A stretch of DNA of 64,000 bases from Buttiauxella gaviniae (GTDB lineage Bacteria; Pseudomonadota; Gammaproteobacteria; Enterobacterales; Enterobacteriaceae). Below are positions 1-8,789 of this stretch, piece after piece. A program made the translations under genes and the position numbers. Under the pieces are notes generated by a model that had not been told where the DNA came from, ran no database searches, and saw only the letters and a list, made by a program, of their open reading frames with translations. The DNA lies in NCBI RefSeq assembly GCF_040786275.1, contig NZ_JBFMVT010000002.1, positions 3,162,001-3,226,000 on the forward strand, written 5' to 3'. Within the stretch, counting starts at the first letter, position 1, and every line of letters begins with the position of its first letter.

Positions 1-273
1 CGTGTTGCTATCGAGACCCTACCTAGTAGTAATGTGCGGATCAGTATTCATCAATCCTATAATGAACATCATGCTGTCGGTTGGTTAGGATATGGGCGAA
101 GTTTTGGCCTAACCTCTGTTGCTATCGGGTCAGATGATCCGGGTATTTTTGCAACAAGTCTAAGAGGGGAATACGCACACTTGCTTCGTGCTTTAGATGC
201 CAATGGAGCGGGCCATGATACAATAGAGATCCTTGAAAGCATTAACAAAACATCTAAACGCTTCCGCTTCTAA
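1..273 (+). CDS. Adenosine deaminase superfamily protein, C-terminal part (5' end outside window)
   Basis: The reading frame is open from base 1 to a TAA at 271-273, so this is the C-terminal ~90 residues of a longer protein. The visible part has the layout of the end of an adenosine/AMP deaminase barrel: a SSNVRIS segment in the place of the family's PTSN motif, a HH pair where these enzymes usually have HP, and SDDPGIF followed by LRGEYAHL, where the two Asp residues match the zinc ligand and catalytic Asp of the TDDP motif. The catalytic end therefore looks intact. It lies on the same island as the STAND NTPase gene and converges on it. A RADAR RdrB-type defence deaminase is possible but cannot be shown from this fragment; a plain metabolic deaminase is the alternative. 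Confidence 0.65.
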   Translation, partial: RVAIETLPSSNVRISIHQSYNEHHAVGWLGYGRSFGLTSVAIGSDDPGIFATSLRGEYAHLLRALDANGAGHDTIEILESINKTSKRFRF

Positions 274-725
274 ATTTTGGATCGTTGTAATGCTTAAATT
301 ACGGTTTGAATTAAAAACTCTGTTTGAAAAATAGTGAACTGAAATATTCTGTACACATTTAAACCCGGTGGCGCTGCAGTTTATTCGAACAGCAATTCCC
401 TAAAAGGAAGGAAGTGAACACCGAAATGTCCGTTAGTCCATAATTATAGGCCCAGCGGGTGAAAATAGTTTAATTCATATTCACTATTTAGTGCGGTTAT
501 AAGCAGTAAGTTGGCTTCATAGCTAAACATTAAATATTCTAAGTATCTAGATTAGCTACAGCGAATAAAATCGAAGGAGCTAATTATTTTTGAATTCGCC
601 TGTTATATCTACGGCCATGCAGGAGTATATACAAAGGGGAGCATGTCAGTGCACTTATTCCTTAAGTGCGTCCGTTTGTTACCCGTGATCAATATACAAT
701 ACTGAATATTAAAATTTATGAGCAA
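274..725. other. AT-rich intergenic stretch between two convergent island genes
   Basis: No gene with a credible start and ribosome site is visible. The stretch lies between the stop codons of the deaminase-like gene and of the STAND gene. A small hairpin (GCACTTA at 651-657 with TAAGTGC at 663-669) is the only clear structure; it is not followed by a T-run. I found no copy of the tRNA-Arg 3' end, so this is not the distal attachment site. Confidence 0.5.
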
Positions 726-3700
726 TCATGGCCGCTCCGCGGCTTTTAACCAGTCGTTGACGCCATCAACGCCCATTGAAAGTAGTATGTCTTGTAATGA
801 CACAACTCGTTGTAGCATTGCACCATGATCAGACTCCTCGTGCTCTTCTGCTTCCGCAAAAAGGCGAGTCATTAATTGAGTAAGGCTATCATTATGATCG
901 TATAGGTGCTGTTTACTATGCCGGACATAGGATAGATAAATTTCTGTGGCTGCTAAGGCTTGTTCTGGCTCATGCTGTGAAATTGCGTTCAACCATTCAT
1001 GAAATCTGAAAAATTGATGTTTTTTACCCTCACTACTATTATCATTTTTAAAAACTGAAAAACAGCGAGCCACAATTTCTAACGGTATAAAAATAATATC
1101 TCTACTGTCGTCGAAAATATGATCTAATTGCTTCGCAACTCCCAGTGCATGCTGATTACTTGCATTTAAACCCGTTTGAATGCCATCCATACACTGTTTG
1201 CGATGCTGTCGAATATTTTCACCGTTTGTCCAAACGGTAGTTGCGCCATGCCAGGCTTCTGTTCTATCTAGGCTATTTAAGTCCTTAATCAATTCATCAA
1301 AATCGATATTTCCGGCCAAGGCTGATAAAGCTGAAATACGTCCCCATGTTTCAAAGTCTTCATTATCTCCCTCATTATAGATGTCCGATAATAAAGGTTT
1401 TACTGTATCAAAATGAGTGTGATAAGCGTAATACAGACTTCGCTCGGCGATTTTCCAAAGCCCATGAGTATCGTTCATGGCTATATGGAACAAGTCCCAA
1501 CCTAGATCGAAAGACTTATATTGCATAAATGGTAAACGTTGTAAGATCAAGGCGCGAATAGCTGGATGAGCATCGCTAGCAAAGCGCCGTAATGCTGGTA
1601 CCAACAATGTCGGTAGAGTATTACCTTGTTCCAGGAATTTATTAGCTAAAATCATCAACGCATTGGTAACATCCCCTTTCGCCATATTGATGCCTATAGT
1701 GATCAAATCGACGGAATCACTTTCAATTGGATTGGCCTCATCAAGTCCTGCAAAACCTATAGCTAGAAATATTAGTCGTTCTGCCGTTTGTTGGTCTTGT
1801 ATGACATTGGCGCAGGCTTCAAGCGCTTTGGCTGAATAGTCGTTGTATCGCCATTGCATTGGATGTCTTTCAAGTTCCTCAAGGATCTGATCGGCAAGAA
1901 GGATCGCATCAGGCTCTTCGAGTGGATTCCATATTCCGTTAGTCCCTAAATTGCCATAACGATGGGCCAGATAAGTAACGACTCCGCTCATGATGTCATC
2001 ACGAAATTTTGAAGGTATGTTTAGCCAACAATCAGTCAATAAGCCTAAGAATCGGGAAGGCTGACGGGAAGACGCCTCACCTAACTGCCTCCCAACCTGT
2101 TCTTCTCCTCCAACAAGAAAATCATCGCGATCCCAGCGAGTATAGCCATCATAATGTGTTAAAAGCTTTATTATTCCGCTATTACTGATAGTTAGAAAAA
2201 CATCATATGAAAATGGTGCTGCGACCAGACCACCCCATGAGCGAATATTAGGTTGACGTAGAAACGCCCCGTATATTTTTTCATATTCATCTAATACCTT
2301 TTGCAATTCAGAGGAACGAAGGTGGCAAGGGATCGGCACAATAAACTCTGCTTGCGCTTTCCATTTCCACTGGCTGGATTCATTGGAAACATATTCATTC
2401 CTCACAGTCAAAATAGTTTCCATTACCGCATTTTGTATCGGATCAGATAGTAAATTAAATGCTGACTGTATCAATTCACCTATTTCATATGAAAGCTCAA
2501 ACTCTAGAATATTCCGGTCGCACAACATGCGACCTATTAGTTTAATATTATGTTTAGGTGATGTAGTGCACGCAAGAATGCCAAAGTACAGCAATGCACC
2601 TTCATGATTGAAACAAAGGTGCTCACAGTTTTTTTGCCACCAAACCGAGTGGGCTTTTGCATGAAGGAGAATAGTACTTTCAACTCCATTAAATAGGGTG
2701 CTCATACTATCTTGGTAGTGCATACCCCGCTTACTATGAGAAGTTTCGTAGGAAGTCTCGCTTAGGAATCCATGCCTATAACCTAAACAGGGTTTATCGT
2801 AACGTGATGCACGCACTTTACTCCAGAGTTCGATTGACTCTAAGGCTAAATCTAGTAGCTCACTGGATTGTTCCATGCGTAACCGGATAAAGTTCTCATT
2901 TTGATTTCCGAATTCATAAGTGTTGCAACGCAACTTGCGGTTTAATCTATATTCCAGTAAATCCTTATCACTGATATTGTCCGTTATATAATGCCAGAGC
3001 AAAACATCGTCCATTACTCCAGCAGCCACACAGCTAGCGATGATCTTGCCAAGAGAACTGTGCTCAGATCGTGGCATTGCAAGCAGCCTTTCGAGCAATG
3101 GAACGACAAGTACTATGCTTCCTAGCTTAATTTCTGATAAGTATCTCGCTAATTGGTCTGCAACTCCATCCCCATCAAACCAATCCAGCGCGAGAACTTC
3201 CGTCCAGAACGACAGCACCCCTGCAGTATCATCATTACTCCATTGAGCAATTCGATGAACATGCATCCTTAGGCCTTCTACATCCCTGGCGGCTATTAAA
3301 TTAGGTACCAGGAAGTTTATCCAGAAATGATGCCATTCAATAGAGCTGCCTGTGGCATAAATCACCTGAAAAACATCGCGGTGATTTTCGCGTAAATCTC
3401 GGATCAAAGACCAGTCATCATCGTGTGGCTTCTGTTCGGCAAATGATTCAGCGACCAGACGCCTGACATGGAAAGCAGCGTCACTCGCCAACACTGTTCT
3501 GAGTTGTTTTCTGAATTCACGACGGTCACCTAGTAACAAATGTGCAATAAAACTGCGGATACTCGGACGTACAAATGGAACTGGCGGAAAACCGCGAATG
3601 AACTCATTCAGCGTGACGCGATGACGTATGGCTCGGCTAATAACAAGCACATCCAGTAGAGTTTGATGTCCAAAGGTCAGCTTCCCATCCTGAGTCTCCT

Positions 3701-5300
3701 GTAATACGTTGAGACTACATAGTTTCCGCTGAATGTCCTGAGAGGCAGGAAAGCGTTGATGTGGCACAACCAAACTTCGCAATTGCAACATTTCGAAGGC
3801 TATAGCCTCAATTGCTTGTATAGCAATATCACCTAACTCTCTTTCGGCAAGCACCACAGTATTTATATACCGTTGAGCAAGTTCTTGGCTGGTCACCACA
3901 TTGAAATTACCTCCTCGAAGAGCTAGTTCGACAAATAATGCCAACTCACGCGGATTGCGTATCAGATCGCGGGTGACAGCATCAATATCAGAACTCGCAA
4001 TCCCCAGCGTATCGAGTAATAGTGCAACCTCTGTGTCCCAGTCCAATTGCTGGCACTTTAATTCACAACCCCAATGTCTTTCAGCAATCCGTCTGTCGTA
4101 ATGTCTATCGAAGTCACGACACGCGGTAACAACGGTGAGGTTGGGGATCAATAGCAGACGGTCGATCTGGGCAAGGAAATACTGTAATACACGATGCTCA
4201 CGGGCAATGGACAATACATCCAAAGAATCAATTACTACTATTACATGTGCGTCTTCAGCTAGCCTTGCAGTTTCCTCAACCCATTGTTGCGATAAACCCT
4301 GGGCCTGACGTTCTTCTGATGTTATATGGTCGGCGAACTCACGCGACTGAATAAATAAAGGCACAATATTTGAGCCAGTTTTTACTCTTTCTTCCAATGT
4401 CTCCTGCAATTCAAGCATCACACAGGTTTTTCCTGAGCCAGGGAGACCAGTGAGCAGGATGGAGCCTTTTTTGGCATCAATAGCGGCAAGCAGTTCATCC
4501 AAGGTTGGGCTAGTAATGCGTAGCCCCGCAATATCTCGCCGCCATGACCTACCAATAGCAGAAGTACTAGAAAAAGAATGACGTATGTTGGTGAGATCCA
4601 TTGGTGGAACCAGTATTGAGCCGGCCTGTTGAATAATGGCTCGAAGGTCGTCTTTGGTTAAGCGATGCTGCGCCGCAGTAGATAAGTGATTGCCATCCAT
4701 CCGTGCGCCTAGCCGGTCGAGATTCATCCATAGAGCATTGAATGCGTGGTCTGGATTACTGACCAAGTTTCGTAAGCGTTCGCGCAGCAATTCTTCCATC
4801 TGATCTAAATCATCACTGGTAACAAAATTGGTTCGATGCAGAAATTTAAACGTTGAAAGGCTGGGAGCAGCTTTCGCTAGTCGTTTCGACAAGGTTTTGT
4901 CCAGAACCTGTTGCGCTTTCCCTAAACTTTGTATGTAACTACTTTCATCTGGTTGGGATAAACTATGTTCTTTGAGTTTTGCAAGGTCGCCAAAGTTACT
5001 TCGCGAGTAGAAGCGGACGTTAACATTCGGGTTATTAGCCAGCAGATAGAAGGCTTTATCAAGCTCATCGCCAAGGTCGGCTATGCTCCAGGACTTAAAG
5101 TCTGTTTGATTTTTTTTGCACTGACAGGCGATCAAATCACCGTCTACCTTACCAACAACCACATCATCTACGGAATAGCTTATCGAGTCGACCTCAATCC
5201 ATTGAAAGTCTTGATCGGACAATACTTTTAATGCCCAATAGAAAGCTACCAGAGTCTGGTATCCATCGCCACGGTTGGAGCGTATGCCTGCAATACTCAT
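726..5300 (-). CDS. Nuclease-STAND NTPase fusion, Avs/AVAST-like anti-phage protein
   Basis: Large 1524-residue protein with three regions. Residues ~1-110 look like a PD-(D/E)XK nuclease of the Mrr/Cap4 (DUF4297) sort: a GYQTLVAFY helix at 13-21, D45-D46 and then Q60-x-K62 on the next strand. Residues ~265-420 form a P-loop NTPase with Walker A GLPGSGKT (285-292), a Walker B strand ending in DSLD (353-361) and a sensor-like TACRDFD (392-398). The remaining ~1000 residues are helical and weakly repetitive, as expected of a STAND sensor. Avs proteins combine an N-terminal effector, a STAND ATPase and a C-terminal sensor for phage proteins, and are 1300-2000 residues long; this matches. The start ATG follows AAGGG by about 8 bases. 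It stands alone next to an integrase; no accessory protein is fused or adjacent. Specific Avs type and trigger are unknown; a non-defence STAND regulator is the alternative. Confidence 0.75.
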   Translation of the reverse strand: MSIAGIRSNRGDGYQTLVAFYWALKVLSDQDFQWIEVDSISYSVDDVVVGKVDGDLIACQCKKNQTDFKSWSIADLGDELDKAFYLLANNPNVNVRFYSRSNFGDLAKLKEHSLSQPDESSYIQSLGKAQQVLDKTLSKRLAKAAPSLSTFKFLHRTNFVTSDDLDQMEELLRERLRNLVSNPDHAFNALWMNLDRLGARMDGNHLSTAAQHRLTKDDLRAIIQQAGSILVPPMDLTNIRHSFSSTSAIGRSWRRDIAGLRITSPTLDELLAAIDAKKGSILLTGLPGSGKTCVMLELQETLEERVKTGSNIVPLFIQSREFADHITSEERQAQGLSQQWVEETARLAEDAHVIVVIDSLDVLSIAREHRVLQYFLAQIDRLLLIPNLTVVTACRDFDRHYDRRIAERHWGCELKCQQLDWDTEVALLLDTLGIASSDIDAVTRDLIRNPRELALFVELALRGGNFNVVTSQELAQRYINTVVLAERELGDIAIQAIEAIAFEMLQLRSLVVPHQRFPASQDIQRKLCSLNVLQETQDGKLTFGHQTLLDVLVISRAIRHRVTLNEFIRGFPPVPFVRPSIRSFIAHLLLGDRREFRKQLRTVLASDAAFHVRRLVAESFAEQKPHDDDWSLIRDLRENHRDVFQVIYATGSSIEWHHFWINFLVPNLIAARDVEGLRMHVHRIAQWSNDDTAGVLSFWTEVLALDWFDGDGVADQLARYLSEIKLGSIVLVVPLLERLLAMPRSEHSSLGKIIASCVAAGVMDDVLLWHYITDNISDKDLLEYRLNRKLRCNTYEFGNQNENFIRLRMEQSSELLDLALESIELWSKVRASRYDKPCLGYRHGFLSETSYETSHSKRGMHYQDSMSTLFNGVESTILLHAKAHSVWWQKNCEHLCFNHEGALLYFGILACTTSPKHNIKLIGRMLCDRNILEFELSYEIGELIQSAFNLLSDPIQNAVMETILTVRNEYVSNESSQWKWKAQAEFIVPIPCHLRSSELQKVLDEYEKIYGAFLRQPNIRSWGGLVAAPFSYDVFLTISNSGIIKLLTHYDGYTRWDRDDFLVGGEEQVGRQLGEASSRQPSRFLGLLTDCWLNIPSKFRDDIMSGVVTYLAHRYGNLGTNGIWNPLEEPDAILLADQILEELERHPMQWRYNDYSAKALEACANVIQDQQTAERLIFLAIGFAGLDEANPIESDSVDLITIGINMAKGDVTNALMILANKFLEQGNTLPTLLVPALRRFASDAHPAIRALILQRLPFMQYKSFDLGWDLFHIAMNDTHGLWKIAERSLYYAYHTHFDTVKPLLSDIYNEGDNEDFETWGRISALSALAGNIDFDELIKDLNSLDRTEAWHGATTVWTNGENIRQHRKQCMDGIQTGLNASNQHALGVAKQLDHIFDDSRDIIFIPLEIVARCFSVFKNDNSSEGKKHQFFRFHEWLNAISQHEPEQALAATEIYLSYVRHSKQHLYDHNDSLTQLMTRLFAEAEEHEESDHGAMLQRVVSLQDILLSMGVDGVNDWLKAAERP

Positions 5301-5764
5301 AAATTATTCCCTTCCGGAGGGGATTCATTCCTCCTAATCCATACGCATTAGCGTCGCCAAAAGTTGTGGGCATGATATTCGCCCCTCTGCAACTGTGTCA
5401 GAGAGTAAAGTATGCTCTCTTTAAATGCAGACTCGCATTCTTGGGAGTAATTCAGGTCGAATACTTAGCTACTTTGAAGAGCTATGTGACCTGTTGCTCT
5501 CAAGGAGTGGGATGGAATGGCTTCAACCAATCGCTTCCATCATTTTTGTAATTGATCCTATACACGTAATGTATACAACGCCATAAGCGAGATGAAGCGC
5601 CTAATTACCGCTAGAACGCATTTCTTTTCTGTCCCCATCCCCATCTGCAGCTCTAAAATTTAGCTCCGTTAGGGGACAGATTTTTGTGCACGGTAATTCG
5701 CGTTCTAGCTAATAATTTTTTGCATGCACATCAGCCATCTATACGGCCAATGTGTCTTACCCTA
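5301..5764. other. Intergenic region between STAND gene and integrase
   Basis: No convincing gene. It contains the leader of the STAND gene (minus strand), where ATTCCC (5306-5311) can pair with GGGGAT (5319-5324) next to the ribosome site. A second ATG at 5328, just after an AGGAGG, opens a short overlapping frame into the STAND coding sequence. The nested inverted repeats at 5603-5709 are listed separately. Confidence 0.5.
5603..5709. repeat. Nested inverted repeats between integrase and STAND gene
   Basis: Three paired motifs share nearly the same centre: AATTACCG (5603-5610) with CGGTAATT (5691-5698), GCTAGAACGC (5610-5619) with GCGTTCTAGC (5700-5709), and CTGTCCCC (5629-5636) with GGGGACAG (5672-5679). 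An inner AGCT...AGCT palindrome spans 5649-5665. The outer two pairs cannot form simultaneously because their order is not mirrored. It could be a mobile palindromic element, a recombination-protein binding region or a strong bidirectional terminator; nothing in the sequence decides between these. Confidence 0.55.
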
Positions 5765-6960
5765 CTATGAAACATTCTTTAACTTGGGTTTCGTAATAGT
5801 ATCGATAAAATCCCCATACCACTGCAACATATCCCTACGCTGCTCAAGATACTGTGCATGGTTATACGTGCCACGAATGGTATTTTTATCCACATGAGCC
5901 ACTGTAATTCGATCCAGGCCGTGTTATAGCCTTGTTCGTGCAGGATAGTACTCATCGTGTGTCTAAAGCCGTGTCCCGTAGCCTTCCCGTGATAACCGAT
6001 CCTCTTTAATACCTGATTGATACTCGCTTCGCTCATTGGTTTAGTGATGTCGTTACGTCCAGGAAATACCAGGTTATAACGGCCAGTAACTGCCTGGATC
6101 TCTCGCAGTGCTGTCACAACTTGATCAGATAGTGGCACAAGGTGAGGGCGGCGCATCTTCATCCTTTCGACAGGCACTTCCCAAACTCGCTTATCAAAAT
6201 CAAACTCTTTCCATTCGGCCATACGCAACTCAACGGTACGAACACCAGTTAACATCAGAATCTTCGTTGCTAACCTGGTTATTGGGCTACCTGAATATGA
6301 AGCGAGTGCTTGTAAGAAAGCAGGTAGTTCATCAGCTAGTAGGTGAGGGTAGTTTGTTGACTTAGGTGCTTTAAGCGCACTTGCGAGTTCAGAAAATGGG
6401 TTGGTTTTAGCTCTGCCTGTAACAATGGCGTAGTTGCATACTTGTTTGCAGGCCTGACGAATTTTTCGCAATTTATCGAGCACACCACGTTTTTCTAACT
6501 TACGCAGAGTTGTTAACCCTTCCAATGGTTCAATTTCAGCTATTGGGCGCTTACCGATATCCGGGAAGATATCGTTTTCAAATGCTTCCATCAGATCTTC
6601 GGCATAGCCTTTTGACCAGTTCGGTCGTTTGTACTCATGCCATTCAAGCGCGATAGCTTTGAAGGTATTTTCTACATTTGCCTTCTGAGCCAATTTTTCA
6701 GCTTTTTTCTCTTCGCTCGGATCGCCGCCTAAAGCAACAATCTTGCGAGCTTCTTCGCGCTTGAGCCGGGCATCGGCCAGAGAGATATCAGGGTAAACAC
6801 CGATGGAGAGTTTTTTCTCTTTCCCCAAAACACGATACTTAAAGCGCCAGTACTTCGCACCATTAGGTTTTACTAAAAGATACAGGCCACCTCCATCAGT
6901 GAGCTTGTATTCTTTTTCTTTGGGTTTTGCAGTTTCTATCTGTCGCGCATTTAGTGGCAT
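5765..6960 (-). pseudogene. P4-type tyrosine integrase, frameshifted before the catalytic tyrosine
   Basis: The protein starts with the DUF4102 arm-binding domain (residues 1-85) and has a catalytic domain with R241 (GVRTVELR) and H330-x-x-R333 (HGFRHT). After residue ~353 the frame is wrong: one base is missing near 5901, and the open frame runs on to 5779 with unrelated sequence. Shifting frame restores AHVDKN, then GTYNHAQYLEQRR with the nucleophilic Tyr, and a natural stop at 5765. The length with one base restored (398 aa) is normal for the family. The gene starts ~170 bp from the 3' end of tRNA-Arg and is transcribed away from it, the usual place for such islands. A sequencing error is the alternative to true inactivation. 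Confidence 0.85.
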
Positions 6961-7133
6961 AGGGGCCTCTAATTTCCATTGAACGAGATGAGCCCCCTCA
7001 AAGACCCCCAGATACCACTTGATTTGGGTATAACTGAGTTGACCACAGTAGAGCTCGGGACAGAAAAATCCAGTGATTTCAGGGAGTATAAAGGAGAAAA
7101 AGCGAATTCAGTAGAGGTGTGTTGACTTGAAAA

Positions 7134-7210
7134 TGGTACGCCCTACAGGGCTCGAACCTGTGACCTACGGCTTAGAAGGCCGTTGCTCTATCCAACTGAG
7201 CTAAGGGCGC
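7134..7210 (-). tRNA. argU: tRNA-Arg (anticodon UCU)
   Basis: 77 nt, folded as a full cloverleaf with encoded CCA at 7134-7136. The acceptor stem pairs GCGCCCT with AGGGCGT, with one terminal G-U pair. The anticodon loop reads CTTCTAA, giving UCU. It decodes rare AGA codons. Its 3' end faces the integrase gene, which makes it the integration target of the island; in E. coli the same tRNA carries prophage DLP12. The next gene is folD, as expected from synteny. Confidence 0.95.
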
Positions 7211-7255
7211 ACTGAAAGTGCTTTTTGTATCGTACCACGTTTTCGGAACGCTCGG

Positions 7256-7283
7256 ATTATACGGTCAGTACCTTTCTAGTCAA
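7256..7283 (-). promoter_or_regulatory. argU promoter
   Basis: On the minus strand TTGACT (7283-7278) and TATAAT (7261-7256) are separated by 16 bases. A GC-rich stretch follows the -10 box, as in stable-RNA promoters under stringent control. The tRNA begins about 45 bases downstream. Confidence 0.8.
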
Positions 7284-7409
7284 TGGCTTTTCAATCACCT
7301 GCGCGACAAATGAGCATAAAGGCTTAACAATGCCTGACAGCGAGCCGCTGTTCTGACAAAATAGAAACAATCCCCTCCCTTTTCGATTACAGACGGAATC
7401 ATCTGACTG

Positions 7410-8276
7410 ATGGCAGCAAAGATTATTGACGGTAAAACGATTGCGCAGCAGGTACGGCTTGAAGTTGCTGAAAAAGTAAGAGCCCGAATTGCCGCTGGAA
7501 AACGTGCCCCAGGACTCGCCGTTGTGCTGGTTGGCGAGAACCCGGCATCGCAAATTTATGTCGGTAGCAAACGTAAGGCTTGCGAAGAAGTGGGTTTTAT
7601 TTCTCGCTCATACGATTTGCCCGATTCCACCTCTGAAGCAGAATTACTTGAGCTTATCGACACGCTCAATGCCGATAACGAAATTGACGGTATCCTCGTG
7701 CAGTTGCCGCTCCCGGCAGGTATCGACAATGTGAAAGTTCTTGAGCGCATTGATCCGGATAAAGACGTGGACGGTTTCCATCCGTATAACGTGGGCCGCT
7801 TGTGCCAGCGTTCGCCGCGTCTGCGCCCTTGTACACCGCGCGGCATCGTTACGCTGCTTGAGCGTTACAATATCGACACTTATGGCCTTAATGCCGTGGT
7901 GATTGGCGCGTCTAATATTGTTGGCCGCCCAATGAGCATGGAATTACTGCTGGCTGGCTGCACAACAACAGTCACGCACCGTTTCACCAAAAACCTGCGT
8001 CAACACGTTGAGAACGCCGATCTGGTTATCGTCGCGGTGGGTAAACCGGGCTTTATTCCAGGCGAGTGGATCAAGGAAGGGGCGATTGTCGTAGACGTGG
8101 GTATTAACCGTCTTGAGAGCGGCAAAGTCGTCGGCGACGTAAATTATGATGAAGCTGCAGCCAAAGCCTCGTATATTACGCCGGTTCCGGGTGGCGTTGG
8201 CCCAATGACCGTCGCCACTCTTATCCAGAATACCTTGCAGGCTTGCGAGGAATATCATGATGTCGATGGAGAGTAA
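7410..8276 (+). CDS. folD: Bifunctional methylenetetrahydrofolate dehydrogenase/cyclohydrolase
   Basis: Cytosolic enzyme of one-carbon metabolism: oxidises 5,10-methylene-THF with NADP and hydrolyses the methenyl product to 10-formyl-THF. The 288-residue protein has the normal FolD length and near-identity to E. coli FolD as I remember it. Visible landmarks are the Y50-x-x-x-K54 active site in [12 protein letters not shown]98 in VQLPLP, D121 in DVDGFHP and the nucleotide-binding segment GASNIVGRP. The ribosome site is weak. The stop codon lies one base before the ybcJ ATG, so the two are probably co-transcribed. Confidence 0.97.
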   Translation: MAAKIIDGKTIAQQVRLEVAEKVRARIAAGKRAPGLAVVLVGENPASQIYVGSKRKACEEVGFISRSYDLPDSTSEAELLELIDTLNADNEIDGILVQLPLPAGIDNVKVLERIDPDKDVDGFHPYNVGRLCQRSPRLRPCTPRGIVTLLERYNIDTYGLNAVVIGASNIVGRPMSMELLLAGCTTTVTHRFTKNLRQHVENADLVIVAVGKPGFIPGEWIKEGAIVVDVGINRLESGKVVGDVNYDEAAAKASYITPVPGGVGPMTVATLIQNTLQACEEYHDVDGE

Positions 8277-8277
8277 T

Positions 8278-8490
8278 ATGGAGACCTTCTCATTAGGTAA
8301 ACACCCGCATGTTGAATTATGCGACCTGTTAAAGCTCGAAGGCTGGTGCGAGAGCGGTGCGCAGGCGAAAGCGGTGATTGCCGAAGGGCTGGTAAAAGTA
8401 GACGGCGTTGTTGAAACACGTAAACGCTGCAAAATTGTTGCCGGTCAGACGGTGAGTTTTGAAAGTTTGAGCATTACGGTTCAAGCGTAA
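8278..8490 (+). CDS. ybcJ: S4-like RNA-binding protein YbcJ
   Basis: 70-residue protein matching E. coli YbcJ. It has a compact S4-type RNA-binding fold: the LCDLLKLEGWCESGAQAK helix pair followed by VKVDGVVETRKRCKI and the VAGQTVSF strand. The family is thought to bind RNA, but the target is not known. An in-frame ATG at 8257 inside folD exists; I chose 8278 because GGAGAG lies 5 bases upstream and because the known family N-terminus (M-x-TFSLGKHPHVELCDLL) starts there. It sits directly behind folD. Confidence 0.9.
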   Translation: METFSLGKHPHVELCDLLKLEGWCESGAQAKAVIAEGLVKVDGVVETRKRCKIVAGQTVSFESLSITVQA

Positions 8491-8499
8491 TAGCACTTT

Positions 8500-8525
8500 C
8501 CCACCCTGCGTTCTGCCAGGGTGGG
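8500..8525 (+). terminator. Hairpin after ybcJ
   Basis: CCCACCCT (8500-8507) pairs with AGGGTGGG (8518-8525). It begins 10 bases after the ybcJ stop. There is no T-run, so it is either a weak or factor-assisted terminator, or an mRNA 3'-end stabiliser. A second, imperfect hairpin (GCGCATCCA with TGGATGGCGC) follows directly. Confidence 0.45.
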
Positions 8526-8697
8526 AGCGCATCCATATTGGTGGATGGCGCAATCTTATTCGTCCTACATTTTTCGCATTAACCGCAATCCATTCCCCTA
8601 TAAATTGCAGGTCAAAACCTGCGCAACTTCAAATATTCGATAACAGTATGGCTACAACTTAGATTTTAGTTGCCCGGCTAAAAACGTTTCGTCAGTA

Positions 8698-8730
8698 TAG
8701 GTAGAACGTTCTACTAGAACGTTCTACCTA
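8698..8730. promoter_or_regulatory. 33-bp perfect palindrome, probable double operator for the adjacent LacI-type repressor
   Basis: The two 16-base arms (8698-8713 and 8715-8730) are exact reverse complements around one central C. Each arm itself holds the palindrome TAGAACGTTCTA, so two operator-like units lie 13 bp apart centre to centre. The AACGTT core resembles operators of LacI/GalR proteins, including that of MalI. It lies 60 bp upstream of the PTS gene, overlapping a TATAGG that could be a -10 box. The repressor encoded two positions downstream is the obvious candidate ligand. Confidence 0.7.
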
Positions 8731-8789
8731 CCATTAAAACGCGTAAATTCAGAAAACGCGATGGCAGCGTCAACACCGGGGGATTGTCT

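Noticed and set aside
1-725. Distal attachment site (copy of the argU 3' end) of the island
   Set aside because: Only a short TTCGAAC match near 383 was seen; too short to be an att core. The true site is probably to the left of the window.
5366-5551. 61-codon plus-strand frame between STAND and integrase genes
   Set aside because: No ribosome site, no recognisable composition or family, and it opposes both neighbours.
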